From NCBI GenBank assembly GCA_003255025.1, contig QANY01005532.1:525746-589745 (forward strand): DNA of 64,000 nt, given 5' to 3'. Positions 11,640-22,929 of this stretch are shown here, in pieces (position 1 is the first letter of the stretch; every line of letters starts with the position of its first letter). The notes beneath the pieces are model-generated. The model did not search any database. It had not been told where the DNA came from and worked only from the letters and a program-made list of their open reading frames with translations. The DNA is from Datisca glomerata. Its lineage: Eukaryota; Streptophyta; Magnoliopsida; Cucurbitales; Datiscaceae. The position numbers and the translations under genes were made by a program.

Positions 11640-12706
11640 ACGAATTAAAAAGCAGAATCTCCTAGGGTTGCCACTCATAAGCGCTTAGTTTAAAGTCCTT
11701 AGCCTGACTTGGGCTTCTTTTTCATAGTCTTTGAGTTGGGCTAAGGTCCTCATCCTACTTACCTCATTGTCCCAATATTATGTTACCCTTTACCCGTTAA
11801 CCTTGAACTCTCTTCCAGACTTATCATCAAGTAAGTCAACGGCTCCATATGGATACACTTTGACCAATTTAAATAGGCCAAACCACCTTGATTTTAATTT
11901 TCCAGGAAACAGCTTGAGCCTGGAGTTAAATAAATAAGATTTGAGCTCCTGGTTCTAGCTCTCAGGCTGCAATTCGTTTGTCATGCCACGTTTTGGTCTT
12001 CTCTTTATAAACCTTTGCACTCAATAGTATGAACTCATCCAACTTATTCAACTACAAGGCCTTATTTTCTCTAGCGGCTTGCAAATCTAGATTTAGTTTC
12101 TTAACAGCCCAAAAGGCTTTATATTGTAGCTCTAATGCCAAGTGGCAAGCTTTGCCAAAGACCTATATTGAGACATTCCTAAGGGGGTCTTGAATGTTTT
12201 TTATAGGCTCGTAATTCATCTAGACTAAGAGGCCAATCTTTCCTGTTTGGGTTAAGAACCTCTTCCAGTATTCTTTTAATTTCTCTATTTGATAGCTCTA
12301 CTTGCCCACTGGTTTGGGGATGGTATGCTATAGAAACCTTGTGCGTCACTCCATATTTGGCTAAAATTCGTTCAAAGAGCTTATTGCAAAAATGTGTTCC
12401 TTCATCTTGAATAATAGCTCTAGGAGTTCCAAACCTTGTAAAAATATTCTTCTGAAGAATTTTGACTACTACTTTTACATCATTTGTTGCCAAGGCGGAA
12501 GCTTCTACCCATTTAGACATATAATTCACTGCCACAAGGATGTAGAGATTTCCAAATGAAGGTGAAAATGGTCCCATGAAATCTATCCCCCATACACAAA
12601 AAAGTTCAACCTCTAAAATGTTGTTATGGGGAATCTCTTGCCTCTGTGATATGTTCCCAGCCCTTTGACATCTGTCACAGTATTTTACTACTTCATTAGC
12701 ATTCAT
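11640..12706 (-). pseudogene. Athila integrase (core intact over 175 codons, C-terminus degraded)
   Basis: The open part is 12706-12179. It begins after the zinc-finger pair with [11 protein letters not shown] and carries the DDE triad: Asp in WGIDFMGPF, Asp in [11 protein letters not shown], and Glu in [14 protein letters not shown]. Past 12179 the frame is lost. Minus-strand pieces still read [20 protein letters not shown] and, later, a WHDKRI-like segment, typical of the Athila integrase C-terminal region, down to about 11640. The upstream HHCC residues are only partly present. It would insert element cDNA if intact, but the broken tail makes it a relic. Confidence 0.78.
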
Positions 12707-12756
12707 GAAAATTAAAGTCCAATAGTAACCTAACTAAAACACCTTAATTGTTGTGC

Positions 12757-13640
12757 TTAGGCCTCCAAAATGCCCTGCGTAGGGAAAAGAGGGGTATTGC
12801 TGCAATATGCTATGGATTTCCTCTTTAGGAACACATGTTCTAAAGATTTGGTCAGGTCCTTGCTTGTAGAGATAAAGATCATACCATTAGTAAGTCTTGA
12901 CTTGTTGGAAATTTTTTTCATTTGTTGTGACTTAAGATCAGGAGGTAGCACTCCAGTTGCCAGATAATCTACTATGTACGCGTACCAAGGAGCTTCCAGT
13001 TGTGAAATTGCCAGTAGTTGCTCATCTGGAAAAGTTTTTGTAATGGGCAGATCTGTTGTATCATCTTTCTCAACCTCCAACCTTGACAAATGGTATGCCA
13101 CTTGGTTCTTCGTAGCTTTTATGCCCTTGATTTCAAGGTCAAATTCTTGAAGCAATAATATCAATCTTATCAACCTACGCTTTGCATCCTTCTTTGAAAT
13201 CAAATATTTAATATCTTAATGGCCAGAATACACAGTAACTTTTATGCCAATAAGATAAGCTCTAAATTTATCAAAGGCAAACACAACAACTTATCATTTT
13301 CATTGGTAGTGTAATTAAACTGTGCATTTGTAAGTGTCCTACTAGTATAGTAAATTGAATGAAACTTTTTACATTTTCTTTGCCCCTAGACAACTCCCAC
13401 TGTATAGTCACTACCATAACACATTAGTTCAAAAGGTAGCTCCCAATTAGGTGCTACAATGATAGGAGTTGAGACTAAAACCTTTTCAATTCAATAAATG
13501 CATGTCTACAATCCTCAATAAATTCAAAAGCTCTATTGTTTTCAAGAAACATGCATAAATGATTTGATATTTTGGATAAATCTTTAATAAACCTTCTATA
13601 AAATTCAGCATGTCCTAAAAAACTTATAATGCCTTATACT
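12757..13640 (-). pseudogene. Athila RNase H region, broken
   Basis: The 148-codon stretch 13203-12757 contains [22 protein letters not shown] and [15 protein letters not shown], matching the end of the gypsy RNase H domain and its tether (usual [13 protein letters not shown] and NxVADHLSRL). Here the usual Asp of VADHLSR is Tyr. Upstream, 13210-13640 carries RNase H-like pieces in other frames. A stop separates it from the integrase. Confidence 0.65.
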
Positions 13641-14599
13641 GAAGTGGGGGTATGGGGTTTTTCAATTACTTCAATTTTGCCGTATCTACTTCAATGCCTT
13701 TCATAGACACTCTATGACCTAGGACAATTCCTTCGGCACCATAAAGTGACACTTTTCTCAGTTCAAACCAAATTGGTTTCTTCAAATCTCTCCAAGACTC
13801 TCTCAAGGTTAGATAAACATTCTAAATATGATTTACCAAAAACTAAAAAATCATCCACAAATACCTCAAGTGTTTGTTCCATGATGTCTGTAAAAATGGC
13901 CATCATACACCCTTAAAATGTTGCTTGAGCATTACAGAGTCCAAATGGTTTTCTCCTAAAAGAAAATGTCTCATAGGGATAAGTGAAAGTGGTTTTCTCT
14001 TAGTCCTCATGTGTTATGGCTACATGATTATAGCCTGAGTAACCATCCAAGAAGCAGTAGCACTCATTGCCAACAAGTCTGTCCAACATTTGGTCAATAA
14101 AAGCGCAGAGGGAAATGATCTTTTTGGTGGCCTTGTTTAATTTCCTATAATTCATACAGACCCTCCAACCAATCACTGTCCTTGTTGGAAGAAACTAATT
14201 GTTTTCATTTGCTATAATAATCACTCATCCTTTCTTGGACACACATTGGACATGACTGACCCAAGCACTATTTGAAATGGGGTAAATGATTCCTGCATCC
14301 AGCCATTTGATAATATATTTTTTCATAACCTCATTCATGATAGGGTTTAACTTCATTTGCTGCTCTATGGAGCAATCACTTCCCTCTTCAAGTAATATTT
14401 TATGAATGCAAATAGAGGGGATTATACCTTTTATATAAGCCATTTTCCATCCAATAGCTCTCTTAAATCTTTCCAATACTTCAAGCAACAACTTCTCATT
14501 TTCACTTCTCAAAGAAGAAGAAATGATAATTGGTAAAGTACTATCCTCACCAAGATAAGCATACTTCAAGTGGGCAGACAAAGCTTTTAGCTCCAGCAC
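13641..14599 (-). pseudogene. Athila reverse transcriptase, broken
   Basis: 14599-14225 is open for 124 codons and holds the N-terminal block (ELKALSAHLKYAYLGEDSTL, then SICIHKILLEEGS, then WLDAGIIYPISNSAWVS). After a stop, conserved blocks continue in pieces: CMNYRKLNKATKK, CYCFLDGYSGYNH and the catalytic loop VFVDDFLVFG near 13850. The FVDD core is intact, but at least four stops interrupt the domain, so no active enzyme could be made. Confidence 0.75.
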
Positions 14600-15441
14600 A
14601 TGTGGTGATTCAATGGTGGTAATGATTGCTTGAATTTTTTTTCACATAGTTGCAATAACTCAATTTGTTTCCCAAACTTTGGAAATGACTGTTTAGCATC
14701 CAGTAATATGACTTCCACCTCTTCTTCATCACTGTTGTCTTCTCTCAATTTCTCAAAGGTTAGCTTTGGATGAGATACCTTACTACATCTTATGCACAAC
14801 TTCTCCATGATTATAGTAGCCATGAGAGATATAGTTGCACATTCTTCTACCTCTTCATCTAAATACTTCATTGCATTGAACATATTGAAGGTAATCTATT
14901 GATCACTGACCCTCATGGTGAGTTCCCCTTTTTTGTACATCTATAATTATCCTGCCAATGGCCAAAAATGGGCCTTACCAAAATTATATGCACTACCATA
15001 TTGCTTCATAGTCCAGAATTATAAAATCTACTGTGAATATAAAATTGTCTACTTGCACCAATACATCTTCTATCTTACTTCTGGGTATACATAGGATCTA
15101 TCAGCTAGCTACAAGGTGATAGTTGTTTGCCTAGCTTCTACTGTTCCTAACTTCCTAAAAAAGGACAATGGCGTTAGGCTGATACCTGCTCCCAGGTTAC
15201 ATAGAGCTCTTCCAAAGTGAGTTTTTCGAATTGTAGAAGGATTGGTAAAACTTCCAAGATCTTTTAGCTTTGGTGGAATCTTATTCTGTAGGATCAGGTT
15301 GCATTCGTGTGTCAAAGCTACAGTATGAAATTCTCTTAGCCATCTCATTTTGGTTAAGATGTATTTCAGAAACTTGACATAGTTTGGCATATGATATAAA
15401 GCTTCTACCAAATGTATATTTATATGCAGTTGCTTCAACAT
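14587..15441 (-). pseudogene. Athila aspartic protease region with altered active site
   Basis: 15441-15109 is open and includes LTHECNLILQNKIPPKLKD and the protease active-site region. That site reads ALCNLGAGISLTPLS where the family has Asp-Leu-Gly-Ala-Ser. The catalytic Asp is therefore Asn and the following Ser is Gly. 14883-14587 is a separate open piece (FNAMKYLDEEVEECATI) from the protease-RT linker, ending in an acidic DNSDEEEVEVI stretch. Stops separate the two pieces. Confidence 0.72.
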
Positions 15442-15689
15442 GGCAGAAATTTATTGAACTGATCATCTTACTTCTTCTTTTGCATCCTCTAAGGAAATGG
15501 GGGTAATGGTTTTGCTATTATATCTTTCATTGTTTAATCTATAGGCTTATGTGCCATAGTAGAGGGTTGCTCTGCTACAACCATTGACTGGCTTACTTCT
15601 TTGTCTCTATTTTCGTGTTCCATCTCTGGTCTATCAATTGATTATGCTACCACCTTACCACTTCTTAAGGGTATTGCTTTGTAGTGTTC

Positions 15690-17058
15690 ATTCCCTCTCT
15701 TCTAGGGTTTTAAGTATTGCTAGGTAAAGTACCTTGAGGTCTAGTATTCAAGGCTTTTGTCAATTGTCCTACTTGGTTTTCCAAGTTCCTAAGAGACACT
15801 TCCTGACTCTAAAGCATTGCAGATTGGTTATGGATCACTGACTCATTCTTTGCTATGTATTCTTTCAGAATGCTCTCTAATATGTTAGGCTGCTCTGTTG
15901 GTGTTGGCTTTTGTGCTTAAGCTCGTTGTGCAAAACCAGGTGGATAACTTGGTTTGCTTTGTGAGTTTGATGGCCTTGCACCTTGACTACTCTAGGAGAA
16001 ATTAAGGTATTGTCTCCAACCAGGATTGTAGGTGTTAAAGTAAGGGTTGTTGTTGTTATTTCTATTAAAATTCCACACATAGTTCACTGTAGATGGATTT
16101 CGTGGTAAACTTTAAAAAAATGTTCTTCACCACAATAAACATAAGATACCTCTACCACTTGGTTCACAGGTTGTTGGATTCCTTGATTTTTATTCTGACT
16201 TGTCATGGATGCCATACTTGAGTCTTAATCATGTTGGTTAATGAGGATACTTGTGCTATTAATGTTGCCATAGCATCTAGACCATATATCCATTCAACTC
16301 TCCTACTTGTTGCTACTCTAAAAGTTGGTCATTGGTAGTAGTTGTTGCTTGTTATTCTCTCGAAAATCTCATAAGCCTCAGTATAAGATGTAGACAAAAT
16401 GGCTCCACTTGCTGAAGCATCAACCATCAATCTTATAATTCAACCCATTATAGAAGGTTTCAATCTGGATGCAATGTGGAATTCTATAGTGTGGACATTT
16501 TCTTAGCAACTCCTTGAATCCTTCCCATGCCTCACACAAAAAATCATCTGGCAATTGATGAAAAGAGGGAATCTCATTTCTTAATTTGGCATTCTTTGTA
16601 GGTGGGAAATAATTCATCAAAAACTTCTCAGAAAGGTCATTCCAAGTGTTAATAGAATATGAAGGTAAAGAATTCAGCCAAACTCTAGCTCTATCCCTTA
16701 AAGAGTAAGGAAAGAGCATCATTCTTAGTGTATCTTCTGAAGCTCCAAGTATTTTGAATGCATCACTGACTTCCATAAAGAGTCTTAAGTACAGGTGAGG
16801 ATATTCAATGGGTAGTCCATTAAATTGCGTAACGGTTTGCAACATCTGGAACATGATAGGCTTCAACTCAAACTGTGAAGCTTGAATATCTGGCCTTACT
16901 ATTCCAGAGTTTAGTGCTTGGGGTTGAAGAATATCATAATCCCTAACTGATCTCTCTTTGTCACCATCCATCACTAGGACATTGTTGTCATTATTAGCTT
17001 CGTTATTATGTTGGTTTTGGTTATCATTCAAAACCACTCATTCTTCATTAGTTGCCAT
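15690..17058 (-). pseudogene. Athila gag, broken at codon 7
   Basis: The likely start is ATG at 17058, but it meets a TGA after six codons. The open frame resumes at 17037 and runs 205 codons to 16420. It contains the retrotransposon gag core: MLQTVTQFNGLPIEYPHLYL, LRMMLFPYSLRDRARVWLNS, WNDLSEKFLMNYFPP and CPHYRIPHCIQIETFYNGLN. Further on, at 16080-15700, only scraps of the zinc-knuckle and proline-rich tail remain. The product would form the particle shell. Confidence 0.8.
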
Positions 17059-17262
17059 CTCTTTCACTACAGCTAATCCTCTATGTTCTCTTCTTAATTT
17101 TCTTAGTCCTATCAATCTCTAGGTCAAAATTGAAATTAAGTAATTGCTGCATGCGTATAAAATGAAATCCAAGTTCCTACAACATGGCAGTAGCAATAGC
17201 TTTAGCACTATAGCTCACTAATTAGATTTAAATTGATCTAAATAACTAAGTTTCTCACTCAA

Positions 17263-17280
17263 TCCCCGACAATGACGCCA
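17263..17280 (-). other. Primer-binding site (tRNA-Asp type) of the Athila element
   Basis: On the minus strand this reads TGGCGTCATTGTCGGGGA. It differs from the tRNA-Asp complement used by Athila elements (TGGCGCCGTTGCCGGGGA, from memory) at three positions. All three are C-to-T or G-to-A changes, as expected from methyl-cytosine decay. It fixes the left edge of the 5' LTR at about 17290-17296. Confidence 0.75.
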
Positions 17281-17295
17281 AAAACTTATTGTGTG

Positions 17296-18750
17296 TGATA
17301 TGTACGTAAGTGCACGTGTCATTAACAAGTAATAAAGTGATAAGTGATTGTCACTTTCCACAAGGATTGATGAAAAACAAGGTAATTAATGAAATCATGC
17401 TAAAGTTTAATTAGAGTAGAGTAACAATAATAATTTTGAGTTTAACTAATTTAGAGGTAAGGTAAGGAAGTATTAATCTAGGTAACAATTATGAGCAACA
17501 CTTGCAGAAAGAATGTTAGACATAAAACAAAGTAACGCTAGTGTATTCAATGGTAAATGAGCTGGCATGAGTAAGTCACCTTATCATTAATATTCCTAAT
17601 CAAATCTATTCAATTTGCTACAACTTTTTACTAGCATTAACCTCAACTAAATGTGTGCAATAGATCTCCATCCTCGCAACTATGAACTCTAATCTCAATT
17701 AGCTTATTCCTAAGCTCATGTATGAGTAGAATTACTTATCATTCATTCCAGTTGATTGGTTTATAGGGTGAGAATTATGCCTATATTTCTCACTAAATAC
17801 TTATATATATATATATAACATACAAATACCAAGTATCATTCAAGTTAAGTCCATTGGGTTAAACCCTTCAAGTATTTAACCCAACATTTATCTTACTAAG
17901 GATGGCCAGTCACTAATAAGAATGAGCATTAAATAACCTTGATTGAAATGCTAGTACGAAATGGGAAAATTGAACTTCAATAATTAGGAACAAAAACTTT
18001 AAGGTTCATTAACCACACTAGTTTAAGAGTTTTAGCTCATATCGAGCTTAAGAGCAAATTAGAATACAACTATAACCATTGTCAAGCTTACAGAAATAAA
18101 GTTTAGGAAGAAGATAAAGTAAATTAAAGAAAGGCAAAGATGAAAATGGAATGGAGAATAAATGAATATCCTCCCCCTTTATCTTCAAACTTCATCATTT
18201 CTTTCTTTTTCTATCATTTTCCTTCCTTTTCTTCACGCAAATTGTACCCTAATTCTCAATTAAGGTGTCAACTCCTCCACTTAGAAAAGCGGACTTGCTA
18301 TATGTGGTGGAGCCTCCAAATTACTGCTTCAACTTCTAGCAAGGACACTTCTCGGGCAACGGCTACAGTGGGGACCATAGGGAAAGTGCTAGTACCAACT
18401 AGATAACTAACTTTTAGGACGCATGAGCTTTTCTTCCTTCTCAAGCGTCAGCTGGAATAAATGACAAAGTCGATGCCATGTGTGCATATGCGCCGCTATA
18501 GCTGATATAGACTTCCATGTTACAACATCCTCTTCATTCACTGACTTCCTAGAATCGCTACCAAAAACACATCATTATGCTTAAATTGCAAAAAATCTAC
18601 TTCTTAAGCTAAAAAGGCAGCTAAACTCTACAGGACAACTATCAATAAGAGAATGACACAAATAAGACTAGAAACTAAAGCATCACCCTAAGATTTTACT
18701 AATGAATTAAACTTGAAAATGCAAGGATACCTCTAATTTCTTAGAGTTAT
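17296..18750 (-). repeat. 5' LTR of the Athila element (approximate)
   Basis: Non-coding sequence directly upstream of the primer site. It contains the familiar Athila-like stretch around 17300-17400 (GTGCACGTGTCATTAACAAG followed by TTTCCACAAGGATTGATGAA). It also includes a (TA)n tract near 17806. The outer end is not resolved; the dispersed repeat starting near 18749 sets an upper limit. No second copy is present in the window for comparison. Confidence 0.55.
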
Positions 18751-19400
18751 CACCTATAGACGAAGGCCAAGTGCAAGGTTGAAGCCAACCGGTCTAGAGG
18801 CACAAAGATCTCTATTGTAGCTCTCTATTGAGCTTCCACTCATGGAGAAAGTGAAGCCTAGATTGATCTCTTTTCAAGAAATTTTCCTTTCTAATCTTTC
18901 AATGTTTTCCAATGTAGTCGTTAAAATCTAAAACTCATACTCATATAATTCATACATTCAAGCATTACAAAATGTTATTCTAAAGTCATCTTTCGAGTTT
19001 CAGTTCCACTCATGTAATCTCAAATCTTCATCAACAGGACATGGAAGGGACTAAGGACCGTTTTCGGCCAAGCGTATTCCATAGAAATGATCCCAGTCTT
19101 AGTTTTCATGTTTGAATTTATTAATTCATAGTAGCCTGAAGAATATACAGTGGTCTGAATTCATCTTCTTTGTCGCGCCCATTTTGGTCTCTTCTGATTT
19201 AGACATACTAGCTCAATCCTTAAAAGACATGGACGTGCTAATTTGGCAAACCCCCCAACACATAAAAAGGATCCTCATGTCATTTAATTCCTTAATTAAC
19301 AGTAGTTTGTATAATATGGACATACTAGCCCAAACCCAACATTGATACGAGCACACTAAACTACTTATCCAATAGACCAAAAAGAACCCTTTAATTTTGG
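18749..19400. repeat. Dispersed repeat, copy 1
   Basis: Aligns by eye, in the same orientation, with 33047-33820. Shared landmarks include AGTGCAAG..TGAAGCCAA, GAGCTTCCA, GAGAAAGT(g/a)AAGCCTAG, CATTACAAAATG, ACATGGAAGG-A and AGGACC(g/a)TTTTCGG. No ORF of note. Element class unknown. Confidence 0.65.
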
Positions 19401-20400
19401 AGATTCTATTGAGGATTTAAGCTACATATCGCACTATAGCTCATGATCCATACGAACTCAAAAAGAGAGTGATCGACGCACAAACTACAGTGAATTGATC
19501 TTTGTCGATACAATCTCTAACCCTAATATCAATCTCAATCATGACCAAAATGACCCAAATAACCCATAAAATACGCAAGATGCACATCATCACTCTGGAA
19601 AGAAAAGAACTCTCAATTTGAGTAAAAAATCTCAATCTCAATCTACGTCAAATTTTCCACGCACAGAGGAAATCCATGTCTTGCTCGACCACTCATCAAC
19701 TATCACCTTACTCTAACCCACGCTATATATTCATCATTGCTTTTAGGAAAAGTAAAACAACAAAAGCTTCCTAATGCACCATTATATTTTTCACAAGAAT
19801 GCCAATTTGGAACACTAAAGAAATCTGTGAGAAAAATGTACAAAAGGAACAAAGCAAATAAAATTGGTGGGGTACTTGATACCTCAAAGCATAAGTAAGA
19901 TCTTGAACCAAGACTTAACCTCCGTATCATGAGTTCTATTTACACTTAAAACATATTGAGATTCATCGCAAATAATTTTCCTTCAATCCTCTTTGGCCTC
20001 TATATTAGCCAATATCAAGACCACATTTTAGCATAAGTACCATAAGTTTCTTTTTTTGGTACAAACCAAGGTTTATCTCTGTATCATCAGTTTTCTTTAT
20101 ACTTGAATCACACCTAGTTTCTCGTCAAGATATTTCTTCGATATGGACTCCTCTCAGCATTTGTATCAGCCTTAAGAAACACCATACTAATGGAGCCACA
20201 ACCCTTTCCATGAATAGCCAAAACTTTATTGATGCATGCCCAAATCATAGTATTGACACAAATCAATGCCTCTCAAAATGCACAAACTTTACAAAATTTA
20301 TGAAACCCATAGAAATTCAAAGTTTCAACATGATAAACATCCCTCGTCCATGTACATTTAAGTCACCCACCATAAGTGTGAGATAGAGAGAAGTGAAAGG
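19401..20400. other. Unassigned sequence, no gene seen
   Basis: One kilobase of non-coding DNA. The 66- and 75-codon frames on minus at 19441-19641 and 19703-19930 show no family motif. A segment near 20040-20110 weakly repeats the phrasing of 19900-19940 (ACC-TCNGTATCATNAGTTCT). Confidence 0.45.
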
Positions 20401-20427
20401 GGAGAGAGAGAGAGAGACAGACATAGA

Positions 20428-20503
20428 GATTCTGGGTTTTGGTGCTAGCGGCGATAATGCAGATGTAGATGAGGGTCACTGACTGAAAGCTGCTCCAAGG
20501 TAA
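20428..20503 (-). pseudogene. Relocated copy of the glycosyltransferase 5' leader
   Basis: Matches 2731-2825, the transcribed leader region just upstream of the glycosyltransferase start codon, in the same orientation. Shared words include GATTCTGGGTTTTGG, GATGAGGGTCACTGACTGA and AAGCTGCTCCAAGGTAAA. A GA-rich run also precedes it (20401-20426). The original has TCACTGACTGA twice, 17 bp apart; this copy has it once. No coding sequence of the gene follows, so it is a truncated gene-fragment duplication. Confidence 0.75.
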
Positions 20504-22385
20504 ATGCACATCCAGATCTTTTTCGGTTGCTTCTTGAAGCCTTATTCAAATTGGCATGATCTTTCAGAAACAATCTCGATTTTCCATATCATTTTATTGT
20601 GGGTTGCTTGTGTTTGATGCATCTGTATCTTAATTTCTTACTTGCACCCGCATGCAAGGCATGAGTTAAGAAAGCTCATCTAATTACATTTGGTTACTTT
20701 TGCATGTTTGCTAAGGAATCAAAGATATCTCATGGCATCATCAATGTGGATTGTTGATTTTTTCTCATCGCTTAAAAGACCCAAGTGAGATCAAAATGGA
20801 GATGACGGTAAAAGTCCCCAAAATGTGTCTGGACGATGATGGACAGACCAATAGCTATGGAAATTTTTTATGGAATTTCTTTTGCCATGTGTATGTTATT
20901 CTTGAGGATTTATGAGATATTATCTAGTTCTTTAGGTTCATCGTGAAAGTTAGAGTGATGTGGGCATTTGAGTGAAGATGGGTGTTGAAGGCATTGGGTG
21001 AGGGGTGAGTATTGAAGGCATTGGGTGAGGGGTGAGTATTGAAGGCATTGGGTAGCGCGGGTCCATTCATGGCATTGGATTTTTTAAGGCTAGTCATAGA
21101 TACCGCGGTATTGTTTACGCTCCATATTACTCATTTTATGATTGCATGCTCTTTTAGGTTAACATTGCATGTGCTTTCTTAAGTCGGAGGCATCAAAGCC
21201 TCATTCTTCAAGTGAACCATCATCAATTCACCCCCACCTCGTGTGGGCTTTTGACCATATGTAACATTTTCACCTCAAGGGTAGCCAAATCATTGATACT
21301 TTGATGCTTCGATCAATATAGAGACTATGATGGAAAAAATATCCCTACGAAAGATCATTAACATTGTGAAATCAAACAGATTCTTCTTAAGAAGCTTTGT
21401 TCTATTTTCCTGCATGGCCCGTTGAAGAAAAATTATCTTATTGAAGGAACATGCAATATTCAAGCTCATAAAGCCATACAATCATACATGCATAAATATC
21501 TGGAGTCATTCACCAATATGGAGGCGCACATCAATCTAGCATCAGCTCAAAGCTAGACTTGAGGCATCATTACCCTCAATACGAAAGCACACATGCATTC
21601 ACCAAACAACAAGGGAAGTGATCCTATCAACTACAACATGTAAGACGAATGTGAAACACAATCCACACTTAGCATCATGATATTGACATTCCATAGATGA
21701 AAATCGTCTCGGGGTCATATTATTCAACCTTTACAACAAGTTGTACAATCTATCTCTTTATTAACAATAAGTACCTTGGATTTAGTCCCAAAATTCTGAA
21801 CTAAATCCATACCATAAGGGCAACTATGCTCCTCACCCAGGATAAGCCACCACTGTTGTTGCATTCATCAACTATGGGACCACCATTAACAAACTTATTT
21901 TAGCTCCAACAGTGACTTGATTTGCTAGAAGTCTTGACTGCATGTTGTAAGGAAGTTTTACTTAGATGAAAGAAGGCACAGAAGGTATCAATCAAAATTG
22001 AAAATATTGCATGCCATGAACAAGATAAAACAAAAGAGCAAAATCATGATGGCCATAGCTAACAATGAACAATTTTCCCTTAAATTTACTCCTACTTCCA
22101 TTTTGGTCCTTGTTTGTCTCCTACTCATAAAATTTTTAATCAAAAGTTGCTAAGAAAAAAAAGAGAGAGAGCAAAGAAAGAGAAAAAAGACGTGGTAACA
22201 GAATCTCTGAGGGAAAAAGTTATTATCCAATAATAAATATTTTTTGCTGGATAGGCATGAGTTGCTTACTAAATTCATCATTACCACTCGTTATAACCTT
22301 GGTTCTCGGAATAGACATGTGCTAGTTCTTTTATGACATCTAATTCTATTGACTTAAATAGGAACTTGAGTAAAATCAAGCTTTA
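20504..22385. other. Unassigned sequence between duplicated leader and CACTA end
   Basis: Mostly non-coding. It contains a short 27-bp tandem repeat (listed separately). A stretch at 21780-21950 reads on minus as coding-like pieces with a stop (beginning LPYNMQSRLLANQVTVGAK), which I could not identify. The 63-codon frame at 21290-21481 shows no motif. Confidence 0.4.
20983..21053. repeat. 27-bp tandem repeat, about 2.6 copies
   Basis: The unit TTGAAGGCATTGGGTGAGGG followed by GTGAGTA occurs at 20984, 21011 and 21038, with the last copy cut short after GGCATTGGGT. The copies are virtually identical, which implies recent slippage. Confidence 0.85.
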
Positions 22386-22560
22386 CACTACAATTGAAAC
22401 TCCCCTTTATAGGGGGAAAGCCCTATAAGCGTTTCAGAAAATCTTATATAACCGGACATTATAATAGGTCCAAGATTTTTTATAGGGTTCCAAACCTCTA
22501 TCAAAGACCTGATTTTTTATAGTGGCATTTGCCCTTATAAAAAACCTGGTATTCTAAGAA
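22386..22560 (+). mobile_element. CACTA-like left terminus
   Basis: Begins CACTACAATTGAAACTCCCC at 22386. A subterminal series of short inverted and direct motifs follows (CCTTTATAGGGGG, CCCTATAA, TTTTTATAGGG, TTTTTATAGTGG, CCCTTATAAAAA). This is the CACTA end architecture, from a different family to the one ending at 9519. Related AATAAGGGGAAAACTTAAAA motifs recur at 22678-22790. The opposite end was not found. Confidence 0.6.
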
Positions 22561-22929
22561 CGACGCATCTCCTCTAAAATGTTCCAACCAAAAGAAGTCA
22601 TGCCTCTTAAAATGAGCTCGCCTTCCATCTTTTTATGGTGTGGGCCTGCAAAAAATACTGAAATGAGCTTCTCCATAATAAGGGGAAAACTTAAAAACTG
22701 CATAATAAGCACTTGGAGGAGCATAATAAGGGGAAAACTGTTAGTTTTCTTTAACTGCATTATAAGGGGGGAAACTTAAAAACCAACTAACCTAAAAGAA
22801 ATGATGCATACACAGTCAAACCAAACGAAGAAAAATAAGCACTTGGAGGACAATATATCTATCTCTTCCCATTCACATTCAATGTAATATTCTTTCTCTT
22901 GACATACAGAGACATAGGCCACAATGAAC

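Larger units (their letters stand above)
9520..18750 (-). mobile_element. Decayed Athila-type Ty3/gypsy retrotransposon, truncated
   Basis: Reading the minus strand from 18750 down gives LTR-like sequence, a tRNA-Asp-type primer site, gag, protease, RT, RNase H, integrase, a spacer, and a plant env-like/PTPD ORF. This is the order typical of Athila elements. All ORFs carry stops or frameshifts. No matching second LTR is visible on the left, where the element stops at the CACTA terminus at 9519. The right boundary is approximate. Confidence 0.8.
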
